Positions 1 through 6,915 of a DNA stretch of 18,705 bases are shown here, piece after piece; the stretch's first letter is position 1, and each line of letters begins with the position of its first letter. The notes beneath the pieces were generated by a model. That model ran no database searches, was not told where the DNA came from, and saw only the letters and a program-made list of their open reading frames with translations. Source of the DNA: CAYRYU01 sp964428355 (lineage in GTDB: Bacteria; Muiribacteriota; Ozemobacteria; Ozemobacterales; Ozemobacteraceae); NCBI GenBank assembly GCA_964428355.1, contig CAYRYU010000128.1, positions 1 to 18,705 of the forward strand, given 5' to 3'. The translations under genes and the position numbers were made by a program.

Positions 1-24
1 CATTCGCCCCCTCGTGGGGCTCGT
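1..24 (-). repeat. 24-bp repeat, copy 1 (hairpin-forming)
   Basis: The reverse complement of this stretch matches 18649-18672 at 23 of 24 positions. It contains GCCCC and GGGGC arms around a 5-nt loop. It lies 15 bp beyond the fmt stop codon. No T-run follows it on the minus strand. Confidence 0.6.
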
Positions 25-38
25 TTCCACAATGTCAC

Positions 39-1016
39 TCAAGACAGTATCTTCCATGGGAAGGGGAAACCGCGGAGAAAATCCGAGACGGGCATCATCG
101 ATTTTCCCGGCCGCTGGAGGGTAAGGAGGCGAAGAAGCGTCCCGTTTCCGCAGGCGACTACCAGGCCATTCTGGGGATCGGCGACGAGGACCGATCCGGG
201 AACGGGTGCCGAGGAACCGGTTTTCCCCGTCCCCGCCCCGACGGAGGCGCGCCCGACTTTGATCCGTTGGCCCTCGACCTCGAACCAGGCCCCCGGAGAG
301 GGAACCATCGCCCGACAAAGGTTGCGAAGGCTCTCCGCGGGTTCCCCCCAGTTCAACCGGGCGGTTTCGGGCGTGATCTTGCCACAGTAGGTTGCCTTGT
401 CGTGCTCCTGGGGACGGGGAACGATCCCGCCCCTCGCGAACTCCCTCAAAGTCTCTACCAGGAGGCCGGCACCGGCTTCGCTGAGGCGGTCGTGGAGGGA
501 GGGCATCTCCTCGTCGGGGCCGATCGCAACTTCCTGGCTCGCGAGGATATCACCTGCATCCATCTTCTCCCCCATCAGCATCACGGTGTTCCCGGAAACC
601 TGCTCCCCACCAATGATTACGGCATGGATCGGAGAAGGCCCCCGATGCTTCGGAAGCAGGGAGGCGTGAAGGTTGACGGCTCCCAGCCGGGGAATCGCGA
701 GCACCTCCCGGGAAAGGATCAAACCGTAGGCGACGACCACGAGAAAGTCGGGGTGGAAAGCCCTGATCCTTTCGACCTCCTCGGGAAACCGTTTCAGGGA
801 AGGCGGGGTGAAAACAGGAATCCCGTGGTCCAGGGCAAAGCCCTTCACCGCCGTGCAGGCCGTCTCCTTTCCACGTCCCTTGGGACGGTCGGGCATTGAG
901 AACACTCCGACGACGGAAAAGTCCGGGCAAGCCGATAGAGCGCTCAAAGACGGTACGGCAAACCCGGGGCAACCCATGAAGACCACCCTTAGCGGAGTCG
1001 TCGGAGGGGATGTCAT
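39..1016 (-). CDS. fmt: Methionyl-tRNA formyltransferase
   Basis: The 325-residue product matches the family length and transfers a formyl group from 10-formyl-THF to Met-tRNA(fMet) in the cytoplasm. The N-terminus (residues 10-26, VVFMGCPGFAVPSLSAL) is the typical Rossmann start. The catalytic Asn and His lie in NLHASLLPKHRGPSP (N115, H117) and the catalytic Asp in KMDAGDIL (D153); KITPETARLNW begins the C-terminal OB-like domain. It lies 40 bp downstream of def, the usual pairing of formylation with deformylation, and is the last gene visible in this cluster. The ATG at 1016 has only a weak Shine-Dalgarno sequence. It overlaps the stop of a 15-codon frame that itself begins on the def stop, so translation may be coupled. 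A GTG ten codons further in is the alternative start. Confidence 0.96.
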   Translation of the reverse strand: MTSPPTTPLRVVFMGCPGFAVPSLSALSACPDFSVVGVFSMPDRPKGRGKETACTAVKGFALDHGIPVFTPPSLKRFPEEVERIRAFHPDFLVVVAYGLILSREVLAIPRLGAVNLHASLLPKHRGPSPIHAVIIGGEQVSGNTVMLMGEKMDAGDILASQEVAIGPDEEMPSLHDRLSEAGAGLLVETLREFARGGIVPRPQEHDKATYCGKITPETARLNWGEPAESLRNLCRAMVPSPGAWFEVEGQRIKVGRASVGAGTGKTGSSAPVPGSVLVADPQNGLVVACGNGTLLRLLTLQRPGKSMMPVSDFLRGFPFPWKILS

Positions 1017-1056
1017 CGGGTTCCGGTATCGATCGAAATCGGGGACCCCGGCGAGA

Positions 1057-1557
1057 TCATTCCTCGAGGCTCTCGCCCGCGGCGATCCGCTCCAGGTCCC
1101 GTTTAAGCTGGAACCGGCGGGCCTTGGAAATCCGGTCCACGAATAGGATCCCTTCGATGTGGTCGATCTCGTGCTGGATAGCCCGCGCGAGCATTCCTTC
1201 GGCCTTCATCTCGAAACGGTTGCCCTCCAGGTCCGTGGCTTCGACCACGATCCGGTTGGGCCGCTCGACCTTTTCCCTAAGACCGGGAACGGAAAGGCAC
1301 CCTTCCTCGATGATCTCCTTGCCAGTGGCCTTTTCGATGGAGGGGTTGATGAAAACGATTGGGTCTTCGCCGACATCGACGATGACGAGTCGCTTGTTGA
1401 CACCCACCTGAGGGGCAGCCAGGCCGACGCCCTTCGCCTGGTACATCGTTTCGAACATGTCTTCGACGAGGGTCCTGAGTGAATCGTCGATCTCCCCGAC
1501 GGGGTCGGAAACCTCCCGCAGGGGCTCCTCACCGAGGTGCAGAATTCGCCGGATCAT
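1057..1557 (-). CDS. def: Peptide deformylase
   Basis: The 166-residue metalloenzyme removes the N-formyl group from nascent proteins at the ribosome exit. All three signature motifs are intact: GVGLAAPQ (residues 43-50), EGCLS with metal ligand C87, and HEIDH (129-133) with two His ligands and the catalytic Glu. I place the start at the ATG at 1557, giving MIRRILHLG, the usual beginning of the family. An AGGAG lies 11 nt upstream. A longer in-frame start at 1608 would lie upstream of the transcript start predicted from the promoter at 1600-1628. The gene is separated from priA by 96 bp that hold this promoter and an 8-bp inverted repeat. It can therefore be expressed independently of the upstream operon. 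Confidence 0.97.
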   Translation of the reverse strand: MIRRILHLGEEPLREVSDPVGEIDDSLRTLVEDMFETMYQAKGVGLAAPQVGVNKRLVIVDVGEDPIVFINPSIEKATGKEIIEEGCLSVPGLREKVERPNRIVVEATDLEGNRFEMKAEGMLARAIQHEIDHIEGILFVDRISKARRFQLKRDLERIAAGESLEE

Positions 1558-1573
1558 ATTGTCTCTGTCTCCT

Positions 1574-1596
1574 GGAAAATCGGGTGATGATTTTCC
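1574..1596. repeat. 8-bp inverted repeat in def leader region
   Basis: Arms ggaaaatc (1574-1581) and gattttcc (1589-1596) are perfectly complementary around a 7-nt spacer. The repeat lies between the predicted def -10 box and the AGGAG ribosome binding site, and overlaps the predicted transcript start near 1593. It could be a leader hairpin or a repressor site. It has no following T-run, so it is not an intrinsic terminator for priA. Confidence 0.5.
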
Positions 1597-1599
1597 GCC

Positions 1600-1628
1600 A
1601 GTATACAACAGACCGGGCCTTTTGACCA
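1600..1628 (-). promoter_or_regulatory. Predicted sigma-70-type promoter of def-fmt
   Basis: On the minus strand, TGGTCA (1623-1628) and TATACT (1600-1605) are separated by 17 bp. The predicted transcript start is near 1593, about 36 nt before the def ATG. The -10 box matches the consensus at five of six positions and the -35 box at four of six. Confidence 0.5.
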
Positions 1629-1653
1629 GTGGAAAACCTGAGGGGAGGCGGGA

Positions 1654-4068
1654 TCAGAGGGAAAAATAGGGGTCGATGTCGACCGCGATCCGGACCCCGG
1701 GAGCGTGGATCGTGTGAAGGGCTTCGCGACAGGCGGGTTGCAATAGACCCAGATCGGGGCATCGGACGAGAACCTGGAACCTGTACCGGCTCTGGATTTT
1801 CTCGATCGGAGCGGGGGAAGGCCCTAGAACGGCATCCGGTCCGAGTTTTCCGCTTTTTCCGAGAGCTTTCTTCAGTGCCTCCCCGGCGGCCCGGGCACGC
1901 TCGGCAAGTTCGGAGGAAAGCAGGAAAGCGGCTATGTGCCCGAAGGGGGGGAAACCCAGCGCCCGGCGGTTCTTCGACTCCTCCTCGAAGAAGCCCGTGT
2001 AATCCTCGTGGAGTGCAAATCTGATCGAATGATGTTCGGGGAAGTAGGTCTGCAAGACTACGTTCCCCGGCGTGTCTCCGCGGCCCGCCCGGCCGGACAC
2101 CTGGGAGAGAAGGGAAAAATTCCGCTCGGAAGCCCTGAAATCGGGTATCCGGAGCAGGCTGTCGGCGGCAAGGATCCCGACGAGGGTAACGTTCGGAAAA
2201 TCCAGCCCCTTTGCCACCATCTGCGTTCCGATCAGCAGATTGAGGGCTCCGCGCCCGAACTTGTCGAGGATCTTCTCCAGGCTTCCCCGGGGCCCGACCA
2301 CGTCGGAATCGAGTCTTCCGATCCGGGCTTCGGGGAAGTAGCGCCGGGCCTCCATCTCGACCCGCTGGGTTCCCGCCCCGAAAAACCGGATGGCGGTGCT
2401 CCCGCAGCCGGGGCAGACGGTGGGGACCTCGCGGGCTTCCCCGCAATAGTGACACCGCAGGATTTGCGACCCGGAATGGAAAACCAGCGAAACCTGGCAC
2501 CGGGAGCACCCGATAGTTTCTCCGCAAGCGCGGCACAGGACGAAGGAGCTGTGCCCCCGCCGGTTGAGGAAGAGGATCGCCTGCTTCCCCGCCCGCAGCG
2601 TTTCCCGGACCCCGCGCGAAAGAGGTTCGGAAAAGATGCTCCGGTTTCCTTTCGCTACGAGCTCCTTGCGCATGTCGACGACCTGGATCCGGGGAAGGGG
2701 TCGGGCGCTGATGCGTGTCGGAAGCTCGACAAGGTTGAACCCCCCGTTCCGGGCGGTCTGGAAGGCATCCATGGTGGGAGTCGCAGAACCCATCACCAAC
2801 AGAGCGTTCTCGATCCGGCATCTCTCTTCCGCCACCGTCCTGGCGTGGTATCGTGGGACCTCCCCCTGCTTGAAGCTCGGCTCCCCCTCCTCGTCGAGGA
2901 TGATGGTTCCGAGGTTCCGGACGGGCGCGAAAACCGCGGACCGGGCTCCGACCACTACGGGGCAGGTTCCCTGCCTGAGCGACTCCCATTGGTCGAACCG
3001 TTCCCCCTCCGAAAGCTTGGAATGGAGTATGGCGACCCGGCTTCCGAAACGGTCCCTGAACCGCTTCACCATCTGCGGGGTCAAGGAGATCTCTGGAACC
3101 ATCACTATCGCGGACCTCCCATTCCCGATCACCTCCCCCACCCAGCGCAGGTAGATCTCGGTCTTGCCGGAACAGGTCACTCCGCGGATGAGAACGGGCT
3201 TCCGATCGGCTTGGGCAGCCGTCCGGATCGCGACAAGCGCCCGCTCCTGGTCGGGGGAGAGCGGAAACACCGGCGCGGCAACAGCCTGGTAGTAGTCCTC
3301 CCCCGCGACCTCCCGCATCACCCTTTCCTCGCGGACCTCCAGGATACCCTTTCGGATGAGACCCTGGATGGGGCTCATGCTGACACCCGTCCGGGCGCAG
3401 ATCCGGGCGGGAACCTCAGCAAGATTGGCTTTGAGAAGGTATTCCACGACACGCTTCTCCTTCGGGGTCAGGCCCCCTACCGGAAGCGGCCGGTCGGGAT
3501 CGAGAACAACGACCCTTCTGAGACGCGGCCCACCGCCTTCCCCGAGTTCGACCGCGGTCCGGATGATTCCGGACTTCTCCCAGCCGGGAAGGTTCCTTCT
3601 GATGCGGGGAAATGCATCCAGAAACCCCTTCAACGTTGCGGAACGCTTTTCGAGGAGCCAAAAGAGGGCATTTCGGGCGTCCTCCGCACCTTCGGCGGCT
3701 GCGTCCAACGCAGGGCCCTCCACAGCCGAGACCATCCGGCGCAGATTCTGCTTCACTCCTCCCGGGATCATTCCGTGGAAGGCTTCCCCAGGGGAACAGA
3801 GGCAGGTGGATGCGATCCAGAAACCGAGCTCCACCAATGCCTGGTCGAGCAGAGGGGTGGGATCCAGGAACTCGGTAACCGGAAGTGTCTTCATCCCGGG
3901 GTCAGTATGGTGGGCGGAAGTGACGTATCCGAGGCTCTTCCGGCCATGGACCGGAACGATCACACGGGTTCCCGGCCTGGGAACCTCTTCCTCCGGGAGC
4001 TCCGCGTGATAGGTGAAGGAGTCCCTTCCCATCGAGACGGGGAAGGAAACGTCCAGGAAGAATTTCAC
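1654..4068 (-). CDS. priA: Primosomal replication-restart helicase PriA, with altered motifs
   Basis: The 804-residue product has full family length and full domain order. These are the N-terminal 3'-DNA-binding domain (1-105), winged helix (about 200-255), helicase lobe 1 with Walker A GVTCSGKT (296-303), a zinc region and helicase lobe 2. All eight zinc-ligand cysteines are present (512, 515, 521, 524, 539, 542, 552, 555), and motif VI QVSGRAGR is intact (656-663). PriA reloads the replisome at stalled forks. Two family hallmarks differ: motif II reads DEEGEPSFKQ instead of DEEH (position 395), and the motif V region reads KGLDFP instead of KGHDFP (position 621). I confirmed the first change at the codon level. 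The ATG at 4068 overlaps the upstream stop (ATGA). Identity is certain; normal helicase activity is an inference. Confidence 0.95.
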   Translation of the reverse strand: MKFFLDVSFPVSMGRDSFTYHAELPEEEVPRPGTRVIVPVHGRKSLGYVTSAHHTDPGMKTLPVTEFLDPTPLLDQALVELGFWIASTCLCSPGEAFHGMIPGGVKQNLRRMVSAVEGPALDAAAEGAEDARNALFWLLEKRSATLKGFLDAFPRIRRNLPGWEKSGIIRTAVELGEGGGPRLRRVVVLDPDRPLPVGGLTPKEKRVVEYLLKANLAEVPARICARTGVSMSPIQGLIRKGILEVREERVMREVAGEDYYQAVAAPVFPLSPDQERALVAIRTAAQADRKPVLIRGVTCSGKTEIYLRWVGEVIGNGRSAIVMVPEISLTPQMVKRFRDRFGSRVAILHSKLSEGERFDQWESLRQGTCPVVVGARSAVFAPVRNLGTIILDEEGEPSFKQGEVPRYHARTVAEERCRIENALLVMGSATPTMDAFQTARNGGFNLVELPTRISARPLPRIQVVDMRKELVAKGNRSIFSEPLSRGVRETLRAGKQAILFLNRRGHSSFVLCRACGETIGCSRCQVSLVFHSGSQILRCHYCGEAREVPTVCPGCGSTAIRFFGAGTQRVEMEARRYFPEARIGRLDSDVVGPRGSLEKILDKFGRGALNLLIGTQMVAKGLDFPNVTLVGILAADSLLRIPDFRASERNFSLLSQVSGRAGRGDTPGNVVLQTYFPEHHSIRFALHEDYTGFFEEESKNRRALGFPPFGHIAAFLLSSELAERARAAGEALKKALGKSGKLGPDAVLGPSPAPIEKIQSRYRFQVLVRCPDLGLLQPACREALHTIHAPGVRIAVDIDPYFSL

Positions 4069-5339
4069 TCCGCCACGGTGCGGGAGATGCGGTGGAGAAC
4101 GCAGTCCGCAACGAACTCCACGAACCTTCGGAGGGCGGGTTGCTCTTCACAGTCCGGAAAAATCCGGGGGACGCCTTCGACGAAAACCGTCAGGTTGCCG
4201 GCCTCATCACGAGTTACCGGGATCAGTGATGGCCCGGAAAGCGCAGCCAACTCTTCCGGATCGACATCCCGGGAGAAAAAGCGGACCATGAGCGAACATG
4301 CCTGGAGCGGCGAGGCCCCGCCCGGATCGAAGGACATTTCGAGTTTTCCCGTCCTTTTCTTTGCCAGGAGGAACGGCCCTTCGAAAGTCTCGATGCCCAC
4401 TCCGCAGGCTTCCCCGGCTGCATCTCCGAGGGCGGCATCCCCGNNNNNNNNNNNNNNNNNNNNNNNNNNNNNNNNNNNNNNNNNNNNNNNNNNNNNNNNN
4501 NNNNNNNNNNNNNNNNNNNNNNNNNNNNNNNNNNNNNNNNNNNGGGCGGCATCCCCGACGGTGGAAACCGCATCGCCTTTCGGAACTTCGTCGACGAGGG
4601 CGAAACCCGCCCCGGAAAGCTCGGCTTCGAGGCTTCGGACCCATTCGGGGGAAGCCCCGGCAAGGCTTTCCAGACCAGGGGGAATCGTGCGGGAAACGCG
4701 GACGGGGACCTTCCGGAGGTCGTTTCGCCTTGTAAGCAACCGAATCACCCTCGAAAAGAGGTTCAGGAAGAACCCGTGCATCCCGGCGGGAGTTGCGGGA
4801 ATTGCGAGATGGTTGATTCCCGAAAGCCCTTCACCGGGAACCCGTGGTGCGGGAAAATGGGGGGAGTCTTCCGCGAGGAGAAAAACCGGGTTCCGGTCGG
4901 GTGACAGGAGGTCGGCGGGTAAGGCGGTCTTGCCCTCGGGGATCATCGAAAGCGCGCCGGGGGAAACGCCCGCCGCGATCACGGCTGCGAACCGGAGGTG
5001 CCTCACATTGGGCTGCCCCTCCTGGGACCGGCCGAGAAAAATGGGCGGTTTCCCGATGATTCTTTGGAATGCCAGGGGGGAAACCCAGCCCTCGCTTTCG
5101 GGGAAAAGAGCTACGGTGAGCTCGAATCCGGATCTGGAAAAGAGGTGGGCGAGTTCGGGAATCCATGAGCAGGCCAAGCTTCCCCCGAGAAGCAGAAGGA
5201 TGCGGCGACGGCCTTTTCCTTCTTCGGAGGTTTGAGGCCGGTTATGCGGGGCGGGTTCCCGAAACGCTTGCCTGCGGGAGTCGCAGGGGAGGGGCTTTTC
5301 CTGTCCGCTGGGGTGGGGGTTACTGCTTCCCCTCGACAT
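4065..5339 (-). CDS. Degenerate CoaC-like flavoprotein in the coaBC (dfp) position, interrupted by an assembly gap
   Basis: Residues 46-205 resemble the flavoprotein half of CoaBC: a Rossmann start RRRILLLLGGSLACSWIPEL, then VSPLAFQRIIGKPP, and RHLRFAAVIAA aligning with the catalytic His block (H114). CoaBC makes phosphopantetheine from phosphopantothenate and cysteine. The substrate clamp PAMN is only a loose PATPAGMHG (181-189). The ACGxxGxGR block is missing, and I see no ITAGPTRE motif of the CoaB synthetase half. The C-terminal half after the N-run is unrecognised. The ATG lies inside rpoZ (20-bp overlap) without a clear Shine-Dalgarno sequence, but no other ATG, GTG or TTG precedes residue 46 in frame. 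The stop overlaps the priA start (ATGA). Gene order argues for a coaBC descendant; motif loss argues against pantothenate function. The true length is unknown because of the gap. Confidence 0.6.
   Translation of the reverse strand: MSRGSSNPHPSGQEKPLPCDSRRQAFREPAPHNRPQTSEEGKGRRRILLLLGGSLACSWIPELAHLFSRSGFELTVALFPESEGWVSPLAFQRIIGKPPIFLGRSQEGQPNVRHLRFAAVIAAGVSPGALSMIPEGKTALPADLLSPDRNPVFLLAEDSPHFPAPRVPGEGLSGINHLAIPATPAGMHGFFLNLFSRVIRLLTRRNDLRKVPVRVSRTIPPGLESLAGASPEWVRSLEAELSGAGFALVDEVPKGDAVSTVGDAAXXXXXXXXXXXXXXXXXXXXXXXXXXXXXXXXXXGDAALGDAAGEACGVGIETFEGPFLLAKKRTGKLEMSFDPGGASPLQACSLMVRFFSRDVDPEELAALSGPSLIPVTRDEAGNLTVFVEGVPRIFPDCEEQPALRRFVEFVADCVLHRISRTVAE
4444..4543. other. Scaffold gap of exactly 100 N
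   Basis: An unresolved run of 100 N lies inside the CoaBC-slot gene. The same 14-mer, gggcggcatccccg, ends the left flank (4430-4443) and begins the right flank (4544-4557). Joining the flanks on that 14-mer removes 114 bp, which keeps the reading frame (TVGDAALGDAAGEA) and gives a 386-residue protein. The gap is therefore either artificial or a collapsed GDAA-type repeat. Confidence 0.97.
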
Positions 5340-5520
5340 CGATTTCGAGCGCGCCGCTGGCGATCTCTTCCATCGCGATCTTGACGAGGTTCTCGTCGTT
5401 CCCCTCGATCACTCGCTTCTTTCCATCGACGAGCATCTTCACGCGGTTGGAAATGGCCATGACGGCGTCGAACTTGTTGGGGATCTTGTGGGTAATCTCG
5501 GATCTGGAACGAAAATTCAT
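5320..5520 (-). CDS. rpoZ: DNA-directed RNA polymerase omega subunit
   Basis: The 66-residue protein matches the omega family. NKFDAVMAISNRVKML (about residues 14-29) corresponds to the conserved helix N(K/R)F(D/E)LV..AA.RA. It is followed by a Lys/Arg-rich turn, GNDENLVKIAMEEIASGALEI and an acidic tail. Omega folds onto the beta-prime subunit and stabilises RNA polymerase. A strong GGAGG lies 7 nt before the ATG, and this ATG overlaps the remA stop (ATGA), so translation is coupled to remA. In the common arrangement gmk would lie directly upstream, but here remA occupies that place. Confidence 0.92.
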   Translation of the reverse strand: MNFRSRSEITHKIPNKFDAVMAISNRVKMLVDGKKRVIEGNDENLVKIAMEEIASGALEIDVEGKQ

Positions 5521-5828
5521 GGCTCACCCTCCGTTGGTTCGATGATTTCTTCCTCTACAGCCTCTTCTTCGCTATGGTCGGCAACTTTCCGGCCCATGAG
5601 CCGGAGAGCGGCCGTCTCGGGGTTGATTGCTGAAAGAATGACATGGTCGGAATCGGTGACAACGATGGCCCTTGTCTTCCGGCCATAGGTGGCATCGATG
5701 AGTTTGCCCTGCTCTTTGGCGTCTTCCTTGAGACGCTTGATGGGGGCGGATCCGGGGCTGACGATGGCGACGATCCGGTCGGAAACTACGACATTCCCGA
5801 AACCGACATTCAACAAACGAACCGCCAT
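5517..5828 (-). CDS. remA: RemA-family (DUF370) regulatory protein
   Basis: The 103-residue product matches the RemA/DUF370 family over its first 80 residues. VRLLNVGFGNVVVSDRIVAIVSPGSAPIKR... continues through DATYGRKTRAIVVTDSDHVILSAI and ends the domain at PETAALRL. In Bacillus the homologue is a DNA-binding activator of biofilm matrix and osmoprotection genes; its targets here are unknown. An acidic tail of about 20 residues (EEEAVEEEIIEP) extends beyond the usual family length of about 90. An AGGAG lies 6-8 nt upstream of the ATG, and only 9 bp separate it from yicC. The stop overlaps the rpoZ start. The position between yicC and rpoZ is the classic genomic context of this family. Confidence 0.93.
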   Translation of the reverse strand: MAVRLLNVGFGNVVVSDRIVAIVSPGSAPIKRLKEDAKEQGKLIDATYGRKTRAIVVTDSDHVILSAINPETAALRLMGRKVADHSEEEAVEEEIIEPTEGEP

Positions 5829-5837
5829 GGGGAGCTC

Positions 5838-6713
5838 CTATTCGATGTTCTGTGCCTGCTCGCGGATCTTCTCGATCTCGCACTTGACCTCGAGGATCTG
5901 CTGAAGAACCATGAGGTCAGCGAATTTGTTGCTGATGGTGTTCGCTTCCCGGTTCAGTTCCTGGACCAGGAAATCGATGCGTCTTCCGATGGGTTCACGG
6001 CTTTGGAGGGTTTTCCCCAGTTCGCCAAGGTGGCTCTTGAGCCGGGTCAGCTCCTCGCTGATGTCGGACCGGTCCGCCCAGATCGCGGTTTCCATGGCCA
6101 ACCGGTTCTCGTCGACTCCCGCCTGCCCTGCAAGCTCTTTGATGCGGGTATTGAACTTCTCGAGGAACTGGGCGCGGAAGGTGGGAACCCGTTCTTCGAT
6201 CCCCAGTGCAAGAGCTTCGAGGCGATCCCGGCGCTGGAGCATGTCCTTGGCGAGATTTTCCCCCTCCCGCCGCCTGGATTCTACGAACTTTTCGACGCTC
6301 TGTTCGAGAACCGGGAGGATTCTTTTCCAGATGGTCTCGTTGTCGCTCCGCTCGGCGTCGACCTTCATCACACCGGGAAGTGCCAGAAGCCCGTCCAGGT
6401 TGGCAGGCACATTCGTTCCGAGCTCCTTTCCGAATTCCTTCTGGAGATCGAAAAGCTGCCGCAACAAAGGCCGGTTCACGATTACCTGGTTGGATGGAAC
6501 GTAGTCCACGATCTCGAGGTGGAGAAGGATCTTTCCCCGGCTTACCCGTTCGCTCAGAAAGGAGCGGATGAGGCCGTCCGTCCAGTTGTATCCGTAGGGG
6601 ACGTGGATATCCAACTGCAGGAAACGGTTGTTGACCGACTTGAGCTCGACGGCAACACGGCCCGTCGGATCGGTCATTTCCGCCCGGCCGAAACCTGTAA
6701 GACTCGCAACCAT
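5838..6713 (-). CDS. yicC: YicC/YloC-family endoribonuclease
   Basis: The 291-residue product spans the whole family. It begins with the conserved MVASLTGFGRAE block and VELKSVNNRFLQLDIHVP, and ends with the signature VKCEIEKIREQAQNIE. YicC/YloC proteins are reported to be metal-dependent endoribonucleases; E. coli YicC influences small-RNA turnover. The ATG at 6713 is fixed by the N-terminal motif, because the next ATG would delete TGFGRAE. There is no Shine-Dalgarno sequence. A TATAAT box ends only 8 nt before the ATG, so the transcript should start about 2 nt upstream and be almost leaderless. It is the first gene of the housekeeping cluster that runs through rpoZ and priA. Confidence 0.93.
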   Translation of the reverse strand: MVASLTGFGRAEMTDPTGRVAVELKSVNNRFLQLDIHVPYGYNWTDGLIRSFLSERVSRGKILLHLEIVDYVPSNQVIVNRPLLRQLFDLQKEFGKELGTNVPANLDGLLALPGVMKVDAERSDNETIWKRILPVLEQSVEKFVESRRREGENLAKDMLQRRDRLEALALGIEERVPTFRAQFLEKFNTRIKELAGQAGVDENRLAMETAIWADRSDISEELTRLKSHLGELGKTLQSREPIGRRIDFLVQELNREANTISNKFADLMVLQQILEVKCEIEKIREQAQNIE

Positions 6714-6721
6714 ATCGCGCC

Positions 6722-6750
6722 ATTATATCCCATGAGGAATCCGGATGCAA
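6722..6750 (-). promoter_or_regulatory. Promoter of the yicC-remA-rpoZ operon (near-leaderless)
   Basis: On the minus strand, TTGCAT (6745-6750) and a perfect TATAAT (6722-6727) are spaced by 17 bp. The predicted +1 is the A at 6715, two bases before the yicC ATG. The -35 box overlaps one arm of the inverted repeat at 6747-6775. Confidence 0.65.
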
Positions 6751-6775
6751 CTTTTTGCCCCCGCCCAAAAGTTGC
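6747..6775. repeat. 9-bp perfect inverted repeat overlapping the yicC -35 box
   Basis: Arms gcaactttt (6747-6755) and aaaagttgc (6767-6775) flank an 11-nt G/C-rich spacer. The centre-to-centre arm distance is 20 bp, close to two helical turns, as for a dimeric repressor or activator site. No T-run follows on either strand, so a terminator is unlikely. The remaining intergenic DNA towards 6915 shows only a tandem cctgaaac(c)ggg repeat (6890-6912). Confidence 0.55.
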
Positions 6776-6915
6776 CATGGCTTCAGGCCAGGGATGCACC
6801 AGGGGTAATGAACCGACAACTCAAAATGGGATTCAAAATCCCCCAGTGCGTTTTCAGATAGTTTCGTCGCGAGCTGACCCGGGCCTGGACCTGAAACGGG
6901 CCTGAAACCGGGATC

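Noticed and set aside
1558..1608. Upstream extension of def to an ATG at 1608
   Set aside because: This ATG lies upstream of the predicted transcript start near 1593 and lacks a ribosome binding site. MIRRILHLG at 1557 fits the family.
1936..5235. Long plus-strand open frame (1099 codons) opposite priA and the CoaBC-slot gene, running through the N gap
   Set aside because: It is a high-G+C antisense shadow with no recognisable domain. The minus-strand genes have full motifs, start signals and operon overlaps.
5643..6905. 420-codon plus-strand open frame opposite remA and yicC
   Set aside because: No domain is recognisable, and it covers two well-supported conserved genes and their promoter.
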